Of a DNA stretch of 64,000 bases, positions 53,772 to 62,957 are shown in pieces. A program made the position numbers and the translations under genes. The DNA lies in the NCBI GenBank assembly GCA_032027145.1, contig JAVSMP010000001.1, positions 958,903-1,022,902 of the forward strand. The letters are read 5' to 3'. The stretch's first letter is position 1; every line of letters starts with the position of its first letter. The notes beneath the pieces were generated by a model. The model was given only the letters and a program-made list of their open reading frames with translations. It made no database searches and was not told where the DNA came from. The stretch comes from Ignavibacterium sp. Lineage in GTDB: Bacteria; Bacteroidota; Ignavibacteria; Ignavibacteriales; Ignavibacteriaceae.

Positions 53772-53882
53772 TCAGAATAATTTGCTTATTTCTTTTTTCT
53801 CTTTAATAATTGTCCTTCTCCAACGTACAAAATAAAAAGTAATAATAGCAGCAAATACAATTAATAGAATCATTATTTCCAT
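53772..53882 (-). CDS. Putative 36-residue single-pass membrane protein
   Basis: ATG at 53882 encodes MEIMILLIVFAAIITFYFVRW then RRTIIKEKKEISKLF: one hydrophobic helix followed by a strongly basic tail, a classic positive-inside small membrane protein. It lies 13 bases after the STAS gene and before a shared terminator, so it would be co-transcribed. The ribosome binding site is weak (AGAAAAAG). No homologue recognised; coding is plausible, not proven. Confidence 0.45.
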   Translation of the reverse strand: MEIMILLIVFAAIITFYFVRWRRTIIKEKKEISKLF

Positions 53883-53895
53883 TTTACTTTTTCTG

Positions 53896-54282
53896 TTAAG
53901 CAAAACTTTCCAAGGCTTCTTCTTTGTTCCGATACAGATTCAGAACACCATACAAACCAGTAATTTTAAATAAATACAAGGCTGAGGGCTGAGGAATAAT
54001 GTATTTAATTTCTCCGCCTCGCTCTGCCATTTTTTTAAGTATTACAACAAGAGAGCCTAAAAAGGTTGAATCAATGTACTCACAAGAACTTAAATCTATG
54101 ACTATTTTTAAATTGTTTGTAAGTATATCATAAACTAATCTGTCTTTGAATTCCTGAGCTTCTTTAAAAGTTGCTCTTGAAAAATTAACTTTTTCAATAA
54201 GCACATCGTTGATAACTTCTTTAGAATAATCTTCAAAGCCAAATAGAAAATTTTTCTTTACTTCTGTCATTTCGTGAACCAC
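53896..54282 (-). CDS. STAS-domain anti-sigma factor antagonist-like protein
   Basis: 128 residues if started at the GTG at 54282, which has AGGGA seven bases upstream; MTEVKKN at 54270 is an alternative, and the longest frame (from 54366) adds an unlikely hydrophobic N-terminus. The STAS fold is clear: INDVLIEKVNFSRATFKEAQEFKDRL, then LKIVIDLSSCEYIDSTFLGSLVVILKKM, in which Ser in IDSTFLG occupies the usual phosphorylation site, and GGEIKYIIPQPSALYLFKITGLYGVL. Such proteins act in partner-switching by binding anti-sigma kinases. No kinase gene is nearby. Confidence 0.85.
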   Translation of the reverse strand: MVHEMTEVKKNFLFGFEDYSKEVINDVLIEKVNFSRATFKEAQEFKDRLVYDILTNNLKIVIDLSSCEYIDSTFLGSLVVILKKMAERGGEIKYIIPQPSALYLFKITGLYGVLNLYRNKEEALESFA

Positions 54283-54366
54283 TATTATTTCCCTGTTAGT
54301 TTTTGTTATTAGTAGAAACAAATAAAAGGCCAGAGTTAATAATTGAGTTATTTTAATAAATTCCAA

Positions 54367-54768
54367 TATTTCAATTTATCTATCTCAGTTATTGCTTATT
54401 ATTAGCCAAAAGTAACTGAACCGATATGATTCAGAAAGATTACTTTGCCACATTTTGAGTAAATAATTGAATTTTAAGTATTGATCATTCTTCGTATGAA
54501 CAGAAGTCTTTTGGTGATATTTCCGGCATTTCGGTCCAAAGCTCTCCTTACTAAATGCGGCTGTATTTCAATTAGTTATGTAAAAAAGAAAAATAATAAA
54601 CAGTAAAAAATACGCAGCTTTTCTAATAGTGTCTGATAATCTGATAAATAATTGTGGTTTACTTTTTGTAAAAGCCCTCTGATTATATCTTATAATTGAC
54701 TATCTGTATTGTATTCGTTTTTAACATAAAGAGTATTTAGAAATAAAATAATATTAAAAGGAAACAAA
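54367..54768. other. Intergenic, nothing recognised
   Basis: About 400 bases between divergent genes. No open frame with coding character, no strong hairpin and no repeat was found. It presumably carries both promoters; ATTAAAAGGAAACAAA at the right end holds the ribosome binding site of the 54769 gene. Confidence 0.4.
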
Positions 54769-55134
54769 ATGAAGAAATTCTTGATCTTTATTGTATTGTG
54801 TGCAGCAGGGTATTTTGCTTATGATTATTTCTTTGCAGAAAAAATATACTATGAGATAAATGCCTCATACAACAAACAAAGGGAGTCAGTAAGTATAGAA
54901 GGACCGGCAATAAGTCCGAGAGATTTCGCACATTATGAAGGACGGATTAAAAACATAAGTGAAAAAACTCTTAATAATGTTGTAATTGCTTATATGATTG
55001 ATGCCCAGCTATCAGAGGTAACAATTGGTAAACTGGAACCGGGAGAGGTTAAAGAGTTTAAAACAAACGTTGTAATGCTGAGGCATATGGATCCGTCTCA
55101 TTACTTAAAAGAGGTTACATTTGATCCTGAATAA
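54769..55134 (+). CDS. Small membrane-anchored FxLYD-like protein
   Basis: 121 residues. An N-terminal hydrophobic segment (3-19) anchors or exports it. The rest is one beta-sandwich-like domain: AHYEGRIKNISEKTLNNVVIAYMI, then EVTIGKLEPGEVKEFKTNVV. The order G-x-I/V-K-N-x-S-x-x-x-L-x-x-V and the L-x-P-G-E turn are typical of FxLYD/DUF3426-like domains. Function unknown. AAAGGAAAC precedes the ATG. Confidence 0.78.
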   Translation: MKKFLIFIVLCAAGYFAYDYFFAEKIYYEINASYNKQRESVSIEGPAISPRDFAHYEGRIKNISEKTLNNVVIAYMIDAQLSEVTIGKLEPGEVKEFKTNVVMLRHMDPSHYLKEVTFDPE

Positions 55135-55340
55135 TTTAAGAAGTGTATTGTTGTATCTTTATTGAGTGTGCAATAAAAATTTTTGTTGATGGTATAATAT
55201 TTTTCAAAATAGAGTAAAAGATTTTTACTGAATAAAAATTATTTCAAATAATTTTTTTATTTCTTCTTTTTATAAATAAATCTATTTACTTTACCGCAGT
55301 AAATTTTTTATCATAAAAAATTCTCTTCAGCTTTTTGTTT

Positions 55341-55514
55341 ATGAAAAAGAAAAGAAAGTTAAAGCAGCAACAATCAAATCCAAATCAACTTTGTTTTGAT
55401 TTTATTAAAGAAAATACTTCGATAAATGTTCACATACCCAAATCCTCTGCCACAATACTGAACTCACAATTTATTTCAGCAAAAAGATTGGTTATAAAGC
55501 TGGCAGAGCCTTGA
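55341..55514 (+). CDS. Putative 57-residue basic protein
   Basis: ATG-initiated frame MKKKRKLKQQQSNPNQLCFD, then FIKENTSINVHIPKSSATIL and a basic end (SAKRLVIKLAEP), followed by a terminator hairpin 23 bases on. Composition is protein-like, but no ribosome binding site and no family are seen. The adjoining 206 bases upstream hold only AT-rich DNA and the palindrome TTTACCGCAGTAAA. Confidence 0.35.
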   Translation: MKKKRKLKQQQSNPNQLCFDFIKENTSINVHIPKSSATILNSQFISAKRLVIKLAEP

Positions 55515-55534
55515 ACTATTGAAGTTTTAAAATA

Positions 55535-55563
55535 AAAAAACCATGGCAAAGCCATGGTTTTTA
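55535..55563. terminator. Bidirectional terminator
   Basis: AAAAACCATGGC-AAA-GCCATGGTTTTT, a 12-bp perfect stem with A- and T-runs on both sides, 15 bases before the end of the opposing 55578 gene. Confidence 0.85.
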
Positions 55564-55577
55564 AGGAAATTACTCCT

Positions 55578-56726
55578 TTATTTTCTATTTAGTATATTCT
55601 TAATACCTTTATCAATCCACTTTTCAAGCAGAGTTAATAAATTATCGCCGGATAGTACCAAAGCCTGATTTTTAGGGCTTAAAAAGATTGTCTCGCCAAC
55701 GGCATTTTCAGATTCTATTTTTGTTTTTAACCATTCAGAAAGCCGTTTTAGCCAAAGCTCTCTGTCTTTTTCTCTAACATCGCCCTCAAATACAATCAGC
55801 TCTTCTTCTTTAAATACACACCGCACTTCGTTGAATTTAAATTTTTGTCCGTCAGCTCCGAGATGATTGAATAAAGAGTTTGACAAATAATTAACTTTAT
55901 ATTCACCAACTGCCTGATCAATATCTCTCCATACTTTTGCTACAGGATCTTTATCCATTTTAACGGGAGGATTAACCTGACACAAATTGTATTGATTAAA
56001 AAAGAACTCAAGGAACTGAGATACTTCAAACAATCTCTGATTTGAATCAAGAGCATCCCATCTTTTACGTGAATTAGTTAATCTTTTATTTTCTGATGAT
56101 GTTAAATTATTATAACCTTCTTTCACATTTTGCAAGTTAGCCCATTTTTCCAAAGGATTATCCTGGTATATCCAGCAATTTGAAGATATCCAGCTTTGTG
56201 TTTCCGAATCCAGAGCATCAGTAAAGAACGAAAAATAATTTGAATCAACAGAGTTTGTTAATTTATACTGAGCGAAAACTGATTTAATAAACTTAACTGC
56301 TTTTTTCTGATCATCAATTATTCCAACCGAGCCGATTGCTTTGCTAATAGATTCTTCTCTGATACTGCGGGTTGTAACAGAGTTTGATGTATCAAGCCAG
56401 GCTAAAAATGAAATTGGATTATCTGTTCTGCTTAATTCACCCAACATATTTATGCAGCTTAGAAGTAAATATGTTTTTAATGATGATAACTCGTAGGATT
56501 CATTTGAGGCATTTATCCATTTGGAAACCTCTTCATCCTGCAGGGATTTGGCAAGGCTTAGTCTTTTTAAAACAAACTGGATTTTATTTTGTAAGGAGGT
56601 GTCTGCGTTGTTCCAGTTTGGCAGATCAGGTGGTGAAATTGGTTTTGCTAAAGTTTTTTCAAATTCTGCTTCAAATTCATCTGTTAGTTTAGATTTTACT
56701 AAATCTTTTGTTAATTGATCTTCCAC
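55578..56726 (-). CDS. Hypothetical cytoplasmic protein, 382 residues
   Basis: Not recognised. No signal peptide or membrane segment. An acidic helical N-terminus (MEDQLTKDLVKSKLTDEFEAEFEKT) is followed by mostly helical sequence rich in Asn, Ser and Trp (SFLAWLDTS, SWISSNCWIYQD, KRWDALDSNQRLFEVSQFLEFFFNQ). A C-terminal part (~290-370) with strands and helices (CVFKEEELIVFEGDVREKDRELWLKRLSEWLKTK) resembles a small alpha/beta domain. A full-length open frame with normal codon use. No strong Shine-Dalgarno. It stands alone, convergent with the small ORF region. Confidence 0.7.
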   Translation of the reverse strand: MEDQLTKDLVKSKLTDEFEAEFEKTLAKPISPPDLPNWNNADTSLQNKIQFVLKRLSLAKSLQDEEVSKWINASNESYELSSLKTYLLLSCINMLGELSRTDNPISFLAWLDTSNSVTTRSIREESISKAIGSVGIIDDQKKAVKFIKSVFAQYKLTNSVDSNYFSFFTDALDSETQSWISSNCWIYQDNPLEKWANLQNVKEGYNNLTSSENKRLTNSRKRWDALDSNQRLFEVSQFLEFFFNQYNLCQVNPPVKMDKDPVAKVWRDIDQAVGEYKVNYLSNSLFNHLGADGQKFKFNEVRCVFKEEELIVFEGDVREKDRELWLKRLSEWLKTKIESENAVGETIFLSPKNQALVLSGDNLLTLLEKWIDKGIKNILNRK

Positions 56727-57214
56727 GCAGCTACCTCAACTTATTAAGTTAATATTTTTATAAAATACTTTTATTATATGTTATTTTTTGTTCTTATGAT
56801 GCAATTATTATTCCACTTAGCGACTGGATTTAAGTGAAGAATTTCAAGCAGAAAAGGGAAAAAAGCACTTTATAAATAGTAAGTTGGTAAATTTTACAGC
56901 AAGATAATGTTTCCTGAAACTGTTTATCAGAAGGAAAAAGTGTTAACTTTTTTAAGTATTTTTGATACGAAAATTGAAATAATTATTGGACTTGATCCTG
57001 GAAACATTGCTGATATTTTCCGCAATTATATTTATTCTCCAGACAGTCATGTAAAAAAACAGCTTTATAAATGATGCTTTCTGCTAAGCAAAATGCGTCT
57101 GCATTTTAACAGGCTTAAAGATTATTTCTTAAGCCTATTCTATTAATGCTTGTGAAAACAACAATAATGCTTTTTCTCATTTATTTTCTTCATACTAAAA
57201 ACTGATTAATTTTT
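56727..57214. other. Intergenic region with a possible 55-residue ORF
   Basis: A plus-strand ATG frame at 56907-57074 (MFPETVYQKEKVLTFLSIFD, then TKIEIIIGLDPGNIADIFRN) looks protein-like but has no ribosome binding site and may be a gene fragment. A hairpin AGGCTTAA/TTAAGCCT lies at 57111-57136. The remainder shows nothing clear. The DMT transporter follows. Confidence 0.35.
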
Positions 57215-58159
57215 TTGGAAAATAATTTTAAAAACCCTGATACAAAGTATCTTTCATCTGCAGCGGTGATAATAGCAGCCTCGCTTTGGGGAGTAGATGG
57301 AATAGTTTTACGTCCATCGCTTTATTCTTTGCCGGTTCCATTGGTTGTTTTTGTTGAAAGTGCGATAGTAGCAATATTATTAACGCCTTTTTTAATAAAA
57401 AGAATTACACCTTTGAAATCATTAACTGCCAAAGATTGGATCGCATTTGCCGGAGTAGCGCTTTTTGGCGGGGCAATAGGAACAATGGCAATTACCAAGG
57501 CACTTTTCTATGTAAACTTTGTAAATCTTTCTGTTGTTATTCTTTTGCAAAAGCTTCAACCCGTTTTTGCAATTTCACTTGCAACATTGTTATTAAAAGA
57601 AAAATTGCCAAAAGAGTTTTTTCTTTGGGCAAGCCTGGCAATAGTTGGCGCGTATTTTATGACTTTCGGTTTGTCATCTCCAAATTTATCAACCGGAGAT
57701 AAAACAACAATAGCAGCATTATTTGCTTTGCTGGCTGCGTTTAGTTTTAGCTCTTCAACGGTGCTTAGTAAAAGAGCTTTAAGAAATGTTAATTATGAAA
57801 TGGGTACATATCTTAGATTTTTATTTGCTGCTATTATTATGCTGGCAATTGCAACTACTACAGGTGATATTTCTAATTTAAAAGACATTACTACAAAACA
57901 AACCATTGTCTTTTTAATTATTGCTTTTACAACCGGAGGATCAGCGATATTTCTTTATTATTATGGATTAAAAAGAATTTCTGCCTCAGTTGCCTCAATA
58001 TGTGAGCTTGCATTTCCATTAACTGCTGTTGTTCTTGATTATTTTGTCCATGATAATATTCTTTCGCCGGTTCAATGGATTGGTACAGGTGTTTTAATAA
58101 TCAGCATTCTTAAAGTAAGCGGAATAAATATCACCCCAAGATTAAATCAAAAGAAATAG
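57215..58159 (+). CDS. EamA/DMT-family inner-membrane transporter
   Basis: 314 residues starting at TTG (no ATG precedes the first helix). Ten hydrophobic helices arranged as two EamA repeats: LSSAAVIIAASLWGVDGIVL starts the first and TTIAALFALLAAFSFSSSTVLSKRAL the second. Conserved features include ASLWG, the mid-repeat VILLQKLQPVFAISLATLLLKEKL, and YYYGLKRISASVASICELAFPLTAVVLDY at the end. The family exports metabolites such as amino acids or nucleotides; the substrate cannot be told. Monocistronic, convergent with the TauE-like gene. Confidence 0.9.
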   Translation: MENNFKNPDTKYLSSAAVIIAASLWGVDGIVLRPSLYSLPVPLVVFVESAIVAILLTPFLIKRITPLKSLTAKDWIAFAGVALFGGAIGTMAITKALFYVNFVNLSVVILLQKLQPVFAISLATLLLKEKLPKEFFLWASLAIVGAYFMTFGLSSPNLSTGDKTTIAALFALLAAFSFSSSTVLSKRALRNVNYEMGTYLRFLFAAIIMLAIATTTGDISNLKDITTKQTIVFLIIAFTTGGSAIFLYYYGLKRISASVASICELAFPLTAVVLDYFVHDNILSPVQWIGTGVLIISILKVSGINITPRLNQKK

Positions 58160-58198
58160 TTTATAGTTCTAATAATTCAGTTTTAATTGTTTATCAGT

Positions 58199-58978
58199 TT
58201 AATTGATTATCAGTTTTATAAGAAAAAATACTCCAAGAAAAGTCAATATCAAACCATATACTTTTTCAAGAAAGCTGGATTTGGATCTTATGGCAACTTT
58301 AGCACCCAGCATAGAAAAAGGAACAGAGCCGAGAGCAAGAATTACAGTAACAATCCAATCAATATGATCTAAATAAGCATGAACTATTGTTCCGGGTAAG
58401 GCAAGAAATGCTGAGACTGCAAGTGAGCATGCAAACGCTTTTTTAATCGGCTGATTCAATATGCGTGCATAACTTGGTGCCAATAAAAATCCGCCCGAAT
58501 TAGCCAATAAGCCAGATATCAAACCAATAAAAAGAGTTATCAGAATTAATCTGCTGTACCAGGAAAATCGGTGCTTATTATTAAGTGATTTATCTTCTGT
58601 AGTGTTATCGGATTTTTCCTTTGGAAATAATAGAAAACTCAAACCAAAGCCGAGTACTAAAAAGCCAGTAATTATTAACAAAGGTAATGCCCCGGTATAT
58701 TCTGTAAGAAATGAACCAACTATTGTTGCTGGCACACCGATCAAAATACTCCACAAAACAATTTCTCTGTCTAACAGATTAGATTTCCAATATTCAGCTG
58801 ATGCAATTAATGTTCCTGGTATAGTTGCTGGAAGCGGTGCAGCAACGGCAATAAAGCCGGGAATTCCTATCAGGCTTAACATCGGTGTTGCAACTGCACT
58901 GCCGCCTTTACCGAACAGACCACCAAGAAACCCTACTACAATTCCAATAAAAAATACACCAACATAAGTAAAAAGCAC
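58199..58978 (-). CDS. TauE/SafE (TSUP)-family permease
   Basis: 259 residues, eight predicted membrane helices. The N-terminal family motif VGFLGGLFGKGGSAVATPML and the repeat ISGLLANSGGFLLAPSYARI mark the two halves of a TSUP permease. Family members move sulphite, sulphonates or other organic anions across the inner membrane. A soluble loop rich in charged residues (KEKSDNTTEDKSLNNKHR) separates the halves. The AGGAGTAACAGG sequence precedes the start. The substrate is unknown; no sulphur genes are adjacent. Confidence 0.9.
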   Translation of the reverse strand: MLFTYVGVFFIGIVVGFLGGLFGKGGSAVATPMLSLIGIPGFIAVAAPLPATIPGTLIASAEYWKSNLLDREIVLWSILIGVPATIVGSFLTEYTGALPLLIITGFLVLGFGLSFLLFPKEKSDNTTEDKSLNNKHRFSWYSRLILITLFIGLISGLLANSGGFLLAPSYARILNQPIKKAFACSLAVSAFLALPGTIVHAYLDHIDWIVTVILALGSVPFSMLGAKVAIRSKSSFLEKVYGLILTFLGVFFLIKLIIN

Positions 58979-59226
58979 CTGTTACTCCTTTTAGATTTCG
59001 TTTAGCGAATAATTATTTTCTATAATATCATAAATCGCTTTTATAATACATAAAAATTTTTGATAAAAGCATCGGGGCTTTTAAGAATTTTGAACAGCCA
59101 ATCAATAATTTTTGGTTTTCAATACCACGCAGCTTTCAGATAACTGATTGAAATGCGAAATGATTGCAGCAAAATATTTTATAAGAAATAGCGATAGCTT
59201 TTCTGCTGCTTTTCATTATAACCACA

Positions 59227-59793
59227 TCAAAGCTGATTGTATCTGAAGCAGCTGACCAAATGATCATTTACCATTCCGGTTGCCTGCATGTGGGCATAAA
59301 CTATTGTTGATCCTACAAACCTAAATCCACGATTTTTTAAATCTTTACTGATTATATCCGAAAGCTCAGTTTTTGCAGGTATTTCTTTTACCGATTTGTA
59401 ATTATTTCGTATTGGCTTGTTATTAACAAATGCCCAGATGTATTTGTCAAATGTTCCGAATTCTTTTCTTACTTTAATAAAAGCTCTTGCATTCTGTACA
59501 GCAGATTCAATTTTAAGTTTGTTCCGGATTATTCCCGCATCTTTCATTAAAGAATTAATTTTCTTTTTATCATATGTGGCGATCTTATTAAAATCAAAAT
59601 TATCAAATGCTTTGCGGAAGTTTGCCCGTTTGTAAAGAATTGTTTTCCAGCTTAGCCCTGCTTGAAAACCCTCTAGTACGAGAAATTCAAATAACTTTCT
59701 ATCATTGTGAAGAGGCTTTCCCCATTCTTTATCATGATATTTAATATATAAAGGATCGCCGGCTGGCCAAAGACATCTTGTTTTTTTATCCAT
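59227..59793 (-). CDS. tag: DNA-3-methyladenine glycosylase I
   Basis: 188 residues, full family length. Removes 3-methyladenine from alkylated DNA. The signature RCLWPAGDPLYIKYHDKEWGKPLHNDRKLFE is followed by LEGFQAGLSWKTILYKRANFRKAF, with the catalytic-pocket Glu/Trp conserved, and GFRFVGSTIVYAHMQATGMVNDH near the end. The TAG zinc snap ligands are Cys7 here, His20 (YHDKEW), His178 and Cys182 (NDHLVSCF). Monocistronic. Confidence 0.96.
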   Translation of the reverse strand: MDKKTRCLWPAGDPLYIKYHDKEWGKPLHNDRKLFEFLVLEGFQAGLSWKTILYKRANFRKAFDNFDFNKIATYDKKKINSLMKDAGIIRNKLKIESAVQNARAFIKVRKEFGTFDKYIWAFVNNKPIRNNYKSVKEIPAKTELSDIISKDLKNRGFRFVGSTIVYAHMQATGMVNDHLVSCFRYNQL

Positions 59794-59881
59794 ATAAAAG
59801 AATCAATTAATTAACTGTTTTCAAAATAATTATTAACAGACAAAAGTTAAAAATTATTATTTAAATATTTTGTTTTTTTAA

Positions 59882-60751
59882 TTAGTGATCTATCTTTTCT
59901 AAAAATGCTTTTACAAATTTATGTGGAGCCTCAGGATCTTTATTCAAGTATAAAGAAGGTTCGATTACTTCCAGTTCCATCAGAGCAAACTGATTTTTAT
60001 GCACGCGCACAAGGTCAACCCTTGCATACAATGGTACAGAAGAAAGTTTATTTATTACATTCTTTGCTACATCAGTTATAAAGCCGGAGGCAGTTACGGG
60101 TTTAATATTGCCTCCGTGTTCTTCCTGAACTCTGAAATCATTTTCTTTTGGGGTCTTAAGAACTGAATGACTTAACTTTCCGTTAAAAAAGAATAATGAA
60201 TATTCACCTTCCTCAACGATATTTTTAATGAAAGGCTGAACCATAAAATCACGCTCAGTAAAAATATTTTCAAGAATGTCAAAAGACTGCAGCAATGAAT
60301 GCTTATTAAGCCTGAATGTTCTATCTGCACTTGCACTGATATTGGGTTTAATAATAATCTCTTCAGTCCCAAGCTGTTCAAAATAATTCAGTGCCTCTTT
60401 TCTGTCAAATTTATTTTTCCACAGGGTGTTAACAATCAACACTCCTTTATTCTTAAGGTCGTTAAGATAATTCTTATTCATGTTCCACTTCATCAAAGCA
60501 AGATCGTTTTCAAGATGAGTCAAAGAATTAATTTTTTGAAGAACCCGGAAAAATTTTTCCGAATCGTGCTGATAATCCCAGGTTGATCTTACAATAACTG
60601 CGTCATAATGGCTCCAGTCAGTTGCCTCATCACGCCAGGAAATTTCTTCTGCAAGCCATCCTGATTTTTTCATCGGTTCTATCAGAAGTTTATCGTAAGT
60701 AAAGAAATTCTCAAGATTATCAGTCGAAAGAAAAGCTGCTTTTTTGAGCAT
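59882..60751 (-). CDS. ATP-grasp domain protein
   Basis: 289 residues if started at MLKKAAFLSTDNLENF (ATG 60751), where conservation with relatives begins; an ATG at 60823 adds 24 unsupported residues. The N-terminal pre-ATP domain has DAVIVRSTWDYQHDSEKF. The ATP-grasp core has GTEEIIIKPNISASADRTF (lysine contacting ATP), DFMVQPFIKNIVEEGEYSLFFFNGKLSHSVLK, and the metal-binding end LMELEVIEPSLYL. This group resembles RimK/glutathione-synthetase-like ligases that join an acid to an amine; the substrate is unknown. It lies downstream of the S9 peptidase gene (93-base gap), so the two may be co-transcribed. Confidence 0.85.
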   Translation of the reverse strand: MLKKAAFLSTDNLENFFTYDKLLIEPMKKSGWLAEEISWRDEATDWSHYDAVIVRSTWDYQHDSEKFFRVLQKINSLTHLENDLALMKWNMNKNYLNDLKNKGVLIVNTLWKNKFDRKEALNYFEQLGTEEIIIKPNISASADRTFRLNKHSLLQSFDILENIFTERDFMVQPFIKNIVEEGEYSLFFFNGKLSHSVLKTPKENDFRVQEEHGGNIKPVTASGFITDVAKNVINKLSSVPLYARVDLVRVHKNQFALMELEVIEPSLYLNKDPEAPHKFVKAFLEKIDH

Positions 60752-60844
60752 ATATGTTTCTGTGTAGTGTGAAAGTTTTAATTGAAAATCACCAAAATTG
60801 AGTGCAGAGATTTGTTGTGCCAAATCTCTGCATCTGATATATTA

Positions 60845-62899
60845 TTATTTAAAGATATTGTTCTTTACCATTTCATTTGAATTATATGGAGCAGGATTTC
60901 CTCCAAGATATTTATGAAACCACTCAAGATGTGCGTTATAATAAAGCGGCATCGACTTAATACTATTTGGCCAGTGCCCGTCATTCTTAAACACAATTAA
61001 CCTGCTGTCAATACCCAATGATTGTAGTGTAGTAAAGTATTGTAGGCTTTGTGTATAAGGCACACGAAAATCTTTTTCGCCTGTAATTATTAGAGTAGGT
61101 GTAGAAAAATTCTGAACATAATTTGAAGGAGAATACTTAGCGTACAAATCTGAATTCCAAGGCTGTCCGCCTATATCCCAATTTACAAACCACAATTCTT
61201 CGGTAGCGCCCCACATAGATTCAAGATCGTACACTCCCATCATAGAGGCAAGACATTTGAATTTTTTTGTATGTCCCTGCAGCCAGTTCATCATATAACC
61301 GCCATAAGACCATCCCATTGCACCCATTTTATCACTATCTATATAAGGTAGTTTTTCAAGCGCCTCAGTTACTTTCATTACGTCTTCGTAAACTTTGCCT
61401 CCCCAATCTTTTGAAATTGCTTCGGTGAATTTGCTTCCGTATCCAGTAGATCCATGCGGATTAAGAAATGCAACTACATATCCGGAGCCCGGATAAATCT
61501 GCCAGTCACCGCGGTAAGAATCCATCCATTGCATTTGAGGACCACCGTGTACGTTTATTATTAATGGATATTTTTTATATTCTTCAAAGCCGTGCGGTTT
61601 AACAACGAATACATGAATTGGAACTCCGTCTGCACCATCAACCCACATTTGTTCTGCAGGTCTGATATCAACATCTTCGGATATTTTTTTATTGTAAAAA
61701 GTAATTTGAGAGTAAACTCCGCTGTTTAAAGTATATGAATATATTTCGGTGGGCTTATCAACACTGGAAAAATTTAAGAATACTGTCTGCTGATCTTTGC
61801 TGATCTGATAACCGCGGACAGCTTTATCGTCTGTAATTTTAGTAACAACTTTTGAAACAGCGTCCACTTTAAAAACCGGATTATAACCCTGAACATTTGC
61901 AGTAAAATAAATTGATTTAGAATCCGGCGACCATGATAAATCGCTTGTTGTATAATCAAACGCTTCTGTAAGGGTTTGTGTTTGTAAAGCTTTGATATCA
62001 TATACCGCTACTCTGAATCTGTCTGCTTCAAATCCCGGAATAGTATGTGTTCTATAAGCGATAAAATTTCCATCGGGTGAAAAAACCGGCGTACCATCCC
62101 ATGCATTATTAGCAAATGTGATGTTAACTGCTTCTTTACTTCCAATTGGAAGCAAATAAATATCTGTATTAGTTGATGCTGCAATATTTTTTTCGGGCGT
62201 TGAAACATAAGCAAGTATTCTGCTGTCCGGTGAGAATGCATACTTAGGACCGCCGCCAAGCATATAGCTACCTGATAAGACATCGCTGCTTGTTATTGTT
62301 TCATATTTTTTTTCAATCATATCGTATAAAATCAGAAAGGTCTCTTTTTCGCCTTTATATTCAGTCCAATGTCTGAACATCAGATTATCTGCAATATAAG
62401 CTTGAACAGGTCCATTTGAAGTGGACTCATCTAATTTTTTATTACAATCATTATCAACACCGCATTCAGGGAAAAGATCGGCAGTAAATGCAACATATCT
62501 ATCATCGTTGGAAACTACAGGAGCTGAAATCCCGGGGTAAAAATCAGTTAGCTGTACAACCTTATCTGTTTCAAACGAATATTTATAAAGCTGCCCTTTA
62601 CTTAAAAGATAAAGATCATCGGTAACAGACCAGAATGGCGAATATGCACCAGGTAATTTGTCAGTTATGCTTATAAGCGATGAACCGTTTTTATTCATAA
62701 CATAAACAGTGTTTATTGTTTTAGCTGCAGGCAGATCGTATTCGGTTACAGAATAAGCTATTCTTTCACCTGAGTTTGAAAGAACAGGACTGCCGACTGA
62801 TTTGATTTTGTAAAATTCTTCAATAGTAAACGGTTTCTTCTGTGCATTTAATCCGGACATAAATAAAATGAACAAAAGAAATAGAGTTGTGCTTTTCAT
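60845..62899 (-). CDS. S9-family prolyl-oligopeptidase-like serine peptidase
   Basis: 684 residues. Signal peptide 1-19 (..SGLNAQ). The N-terminal half is a beta-propeller with TolB-like blades (PVFSPDGNFIAYRTH, LSWSPDSKSIYFTANVQ) that filters peptides. The C-terminal alpha/beta-hydrolase has oxyanion NVHGGPQMQW, nucleophile GWSYGGYMMNWL (Ser near 541), Asp in ITGEKDFRVPY and His in FKNDGHWPN. The order is that of acylaminoacyl/dipeptidyl peptidases. Acts in the periplasm on peptides. AAAGGAAG lies just before the ATG. Upstream (58 bases) is the phosphatase gene in the same direction. Confidence 0.94.
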   Translation of the reverse strand: MKSTTLFLLFILFMSGLNAQKKPFTIEEFYKIKSVGSPVLSNSGERIAYSVTEYDLPAAKTINTVYVMNKNGSSLISITDKLPGAYSPFWSVTDDLYLLSKGQLYKYSFETDKVVQLTDFYPGISAPVVSNDDRYVAFTADLFPECGVDNDCNKKLDESTSNGPVQAYIADNLMFRHWTEYKGEKETFLILYDMIEKKYETITSSDVLSGSYMLGGGPKYAFSPDSRILAYVSTPEKNIAASTNTDIYLLPIGSKEAVNITFANNAWDGTPVFSPDGNFIAYRTHTIPGFEADRFRVAVYDIKALQTQTLTEAFDYTTSDLSWSPDSKSIYFTANVQGYNPVFKVDAVSKVVTKITDDKAVRGYQISKDQQTVFLNFSSVDKPTEIYSYTLNSGVYSQITFYNKKISEDVDIRPAEQMWVDGADGVPIHVFVVKPHGFEEYKKYPLIINVHGGPQMQWMDSYRGDWQIYPGSGYVVAFLNPHGSTGYGSKFTEAISKDWGGKVYEDVMKVTEALEKLPYIDSDKMGAMGWSYGGYMMNWLQGHTKKFKCLASMMGVYDLESMWGATEELWFVNWDIGGQPWNSDLYAKYSPSNYVQNFSTPTLIITGEKDFRVPYTQSLQYFTTLQSLGIDSRLIVFKNDGHWPNSIKSMPLYYNAHLEWFHKYLGGNPAPYNSNEMVKNNIFK

Positions 62900-62957
62900 C
62901 GTAACTTCCTTTCATAGATATATAATATAAATTGATTCATAAAATGAATAATTAAAT

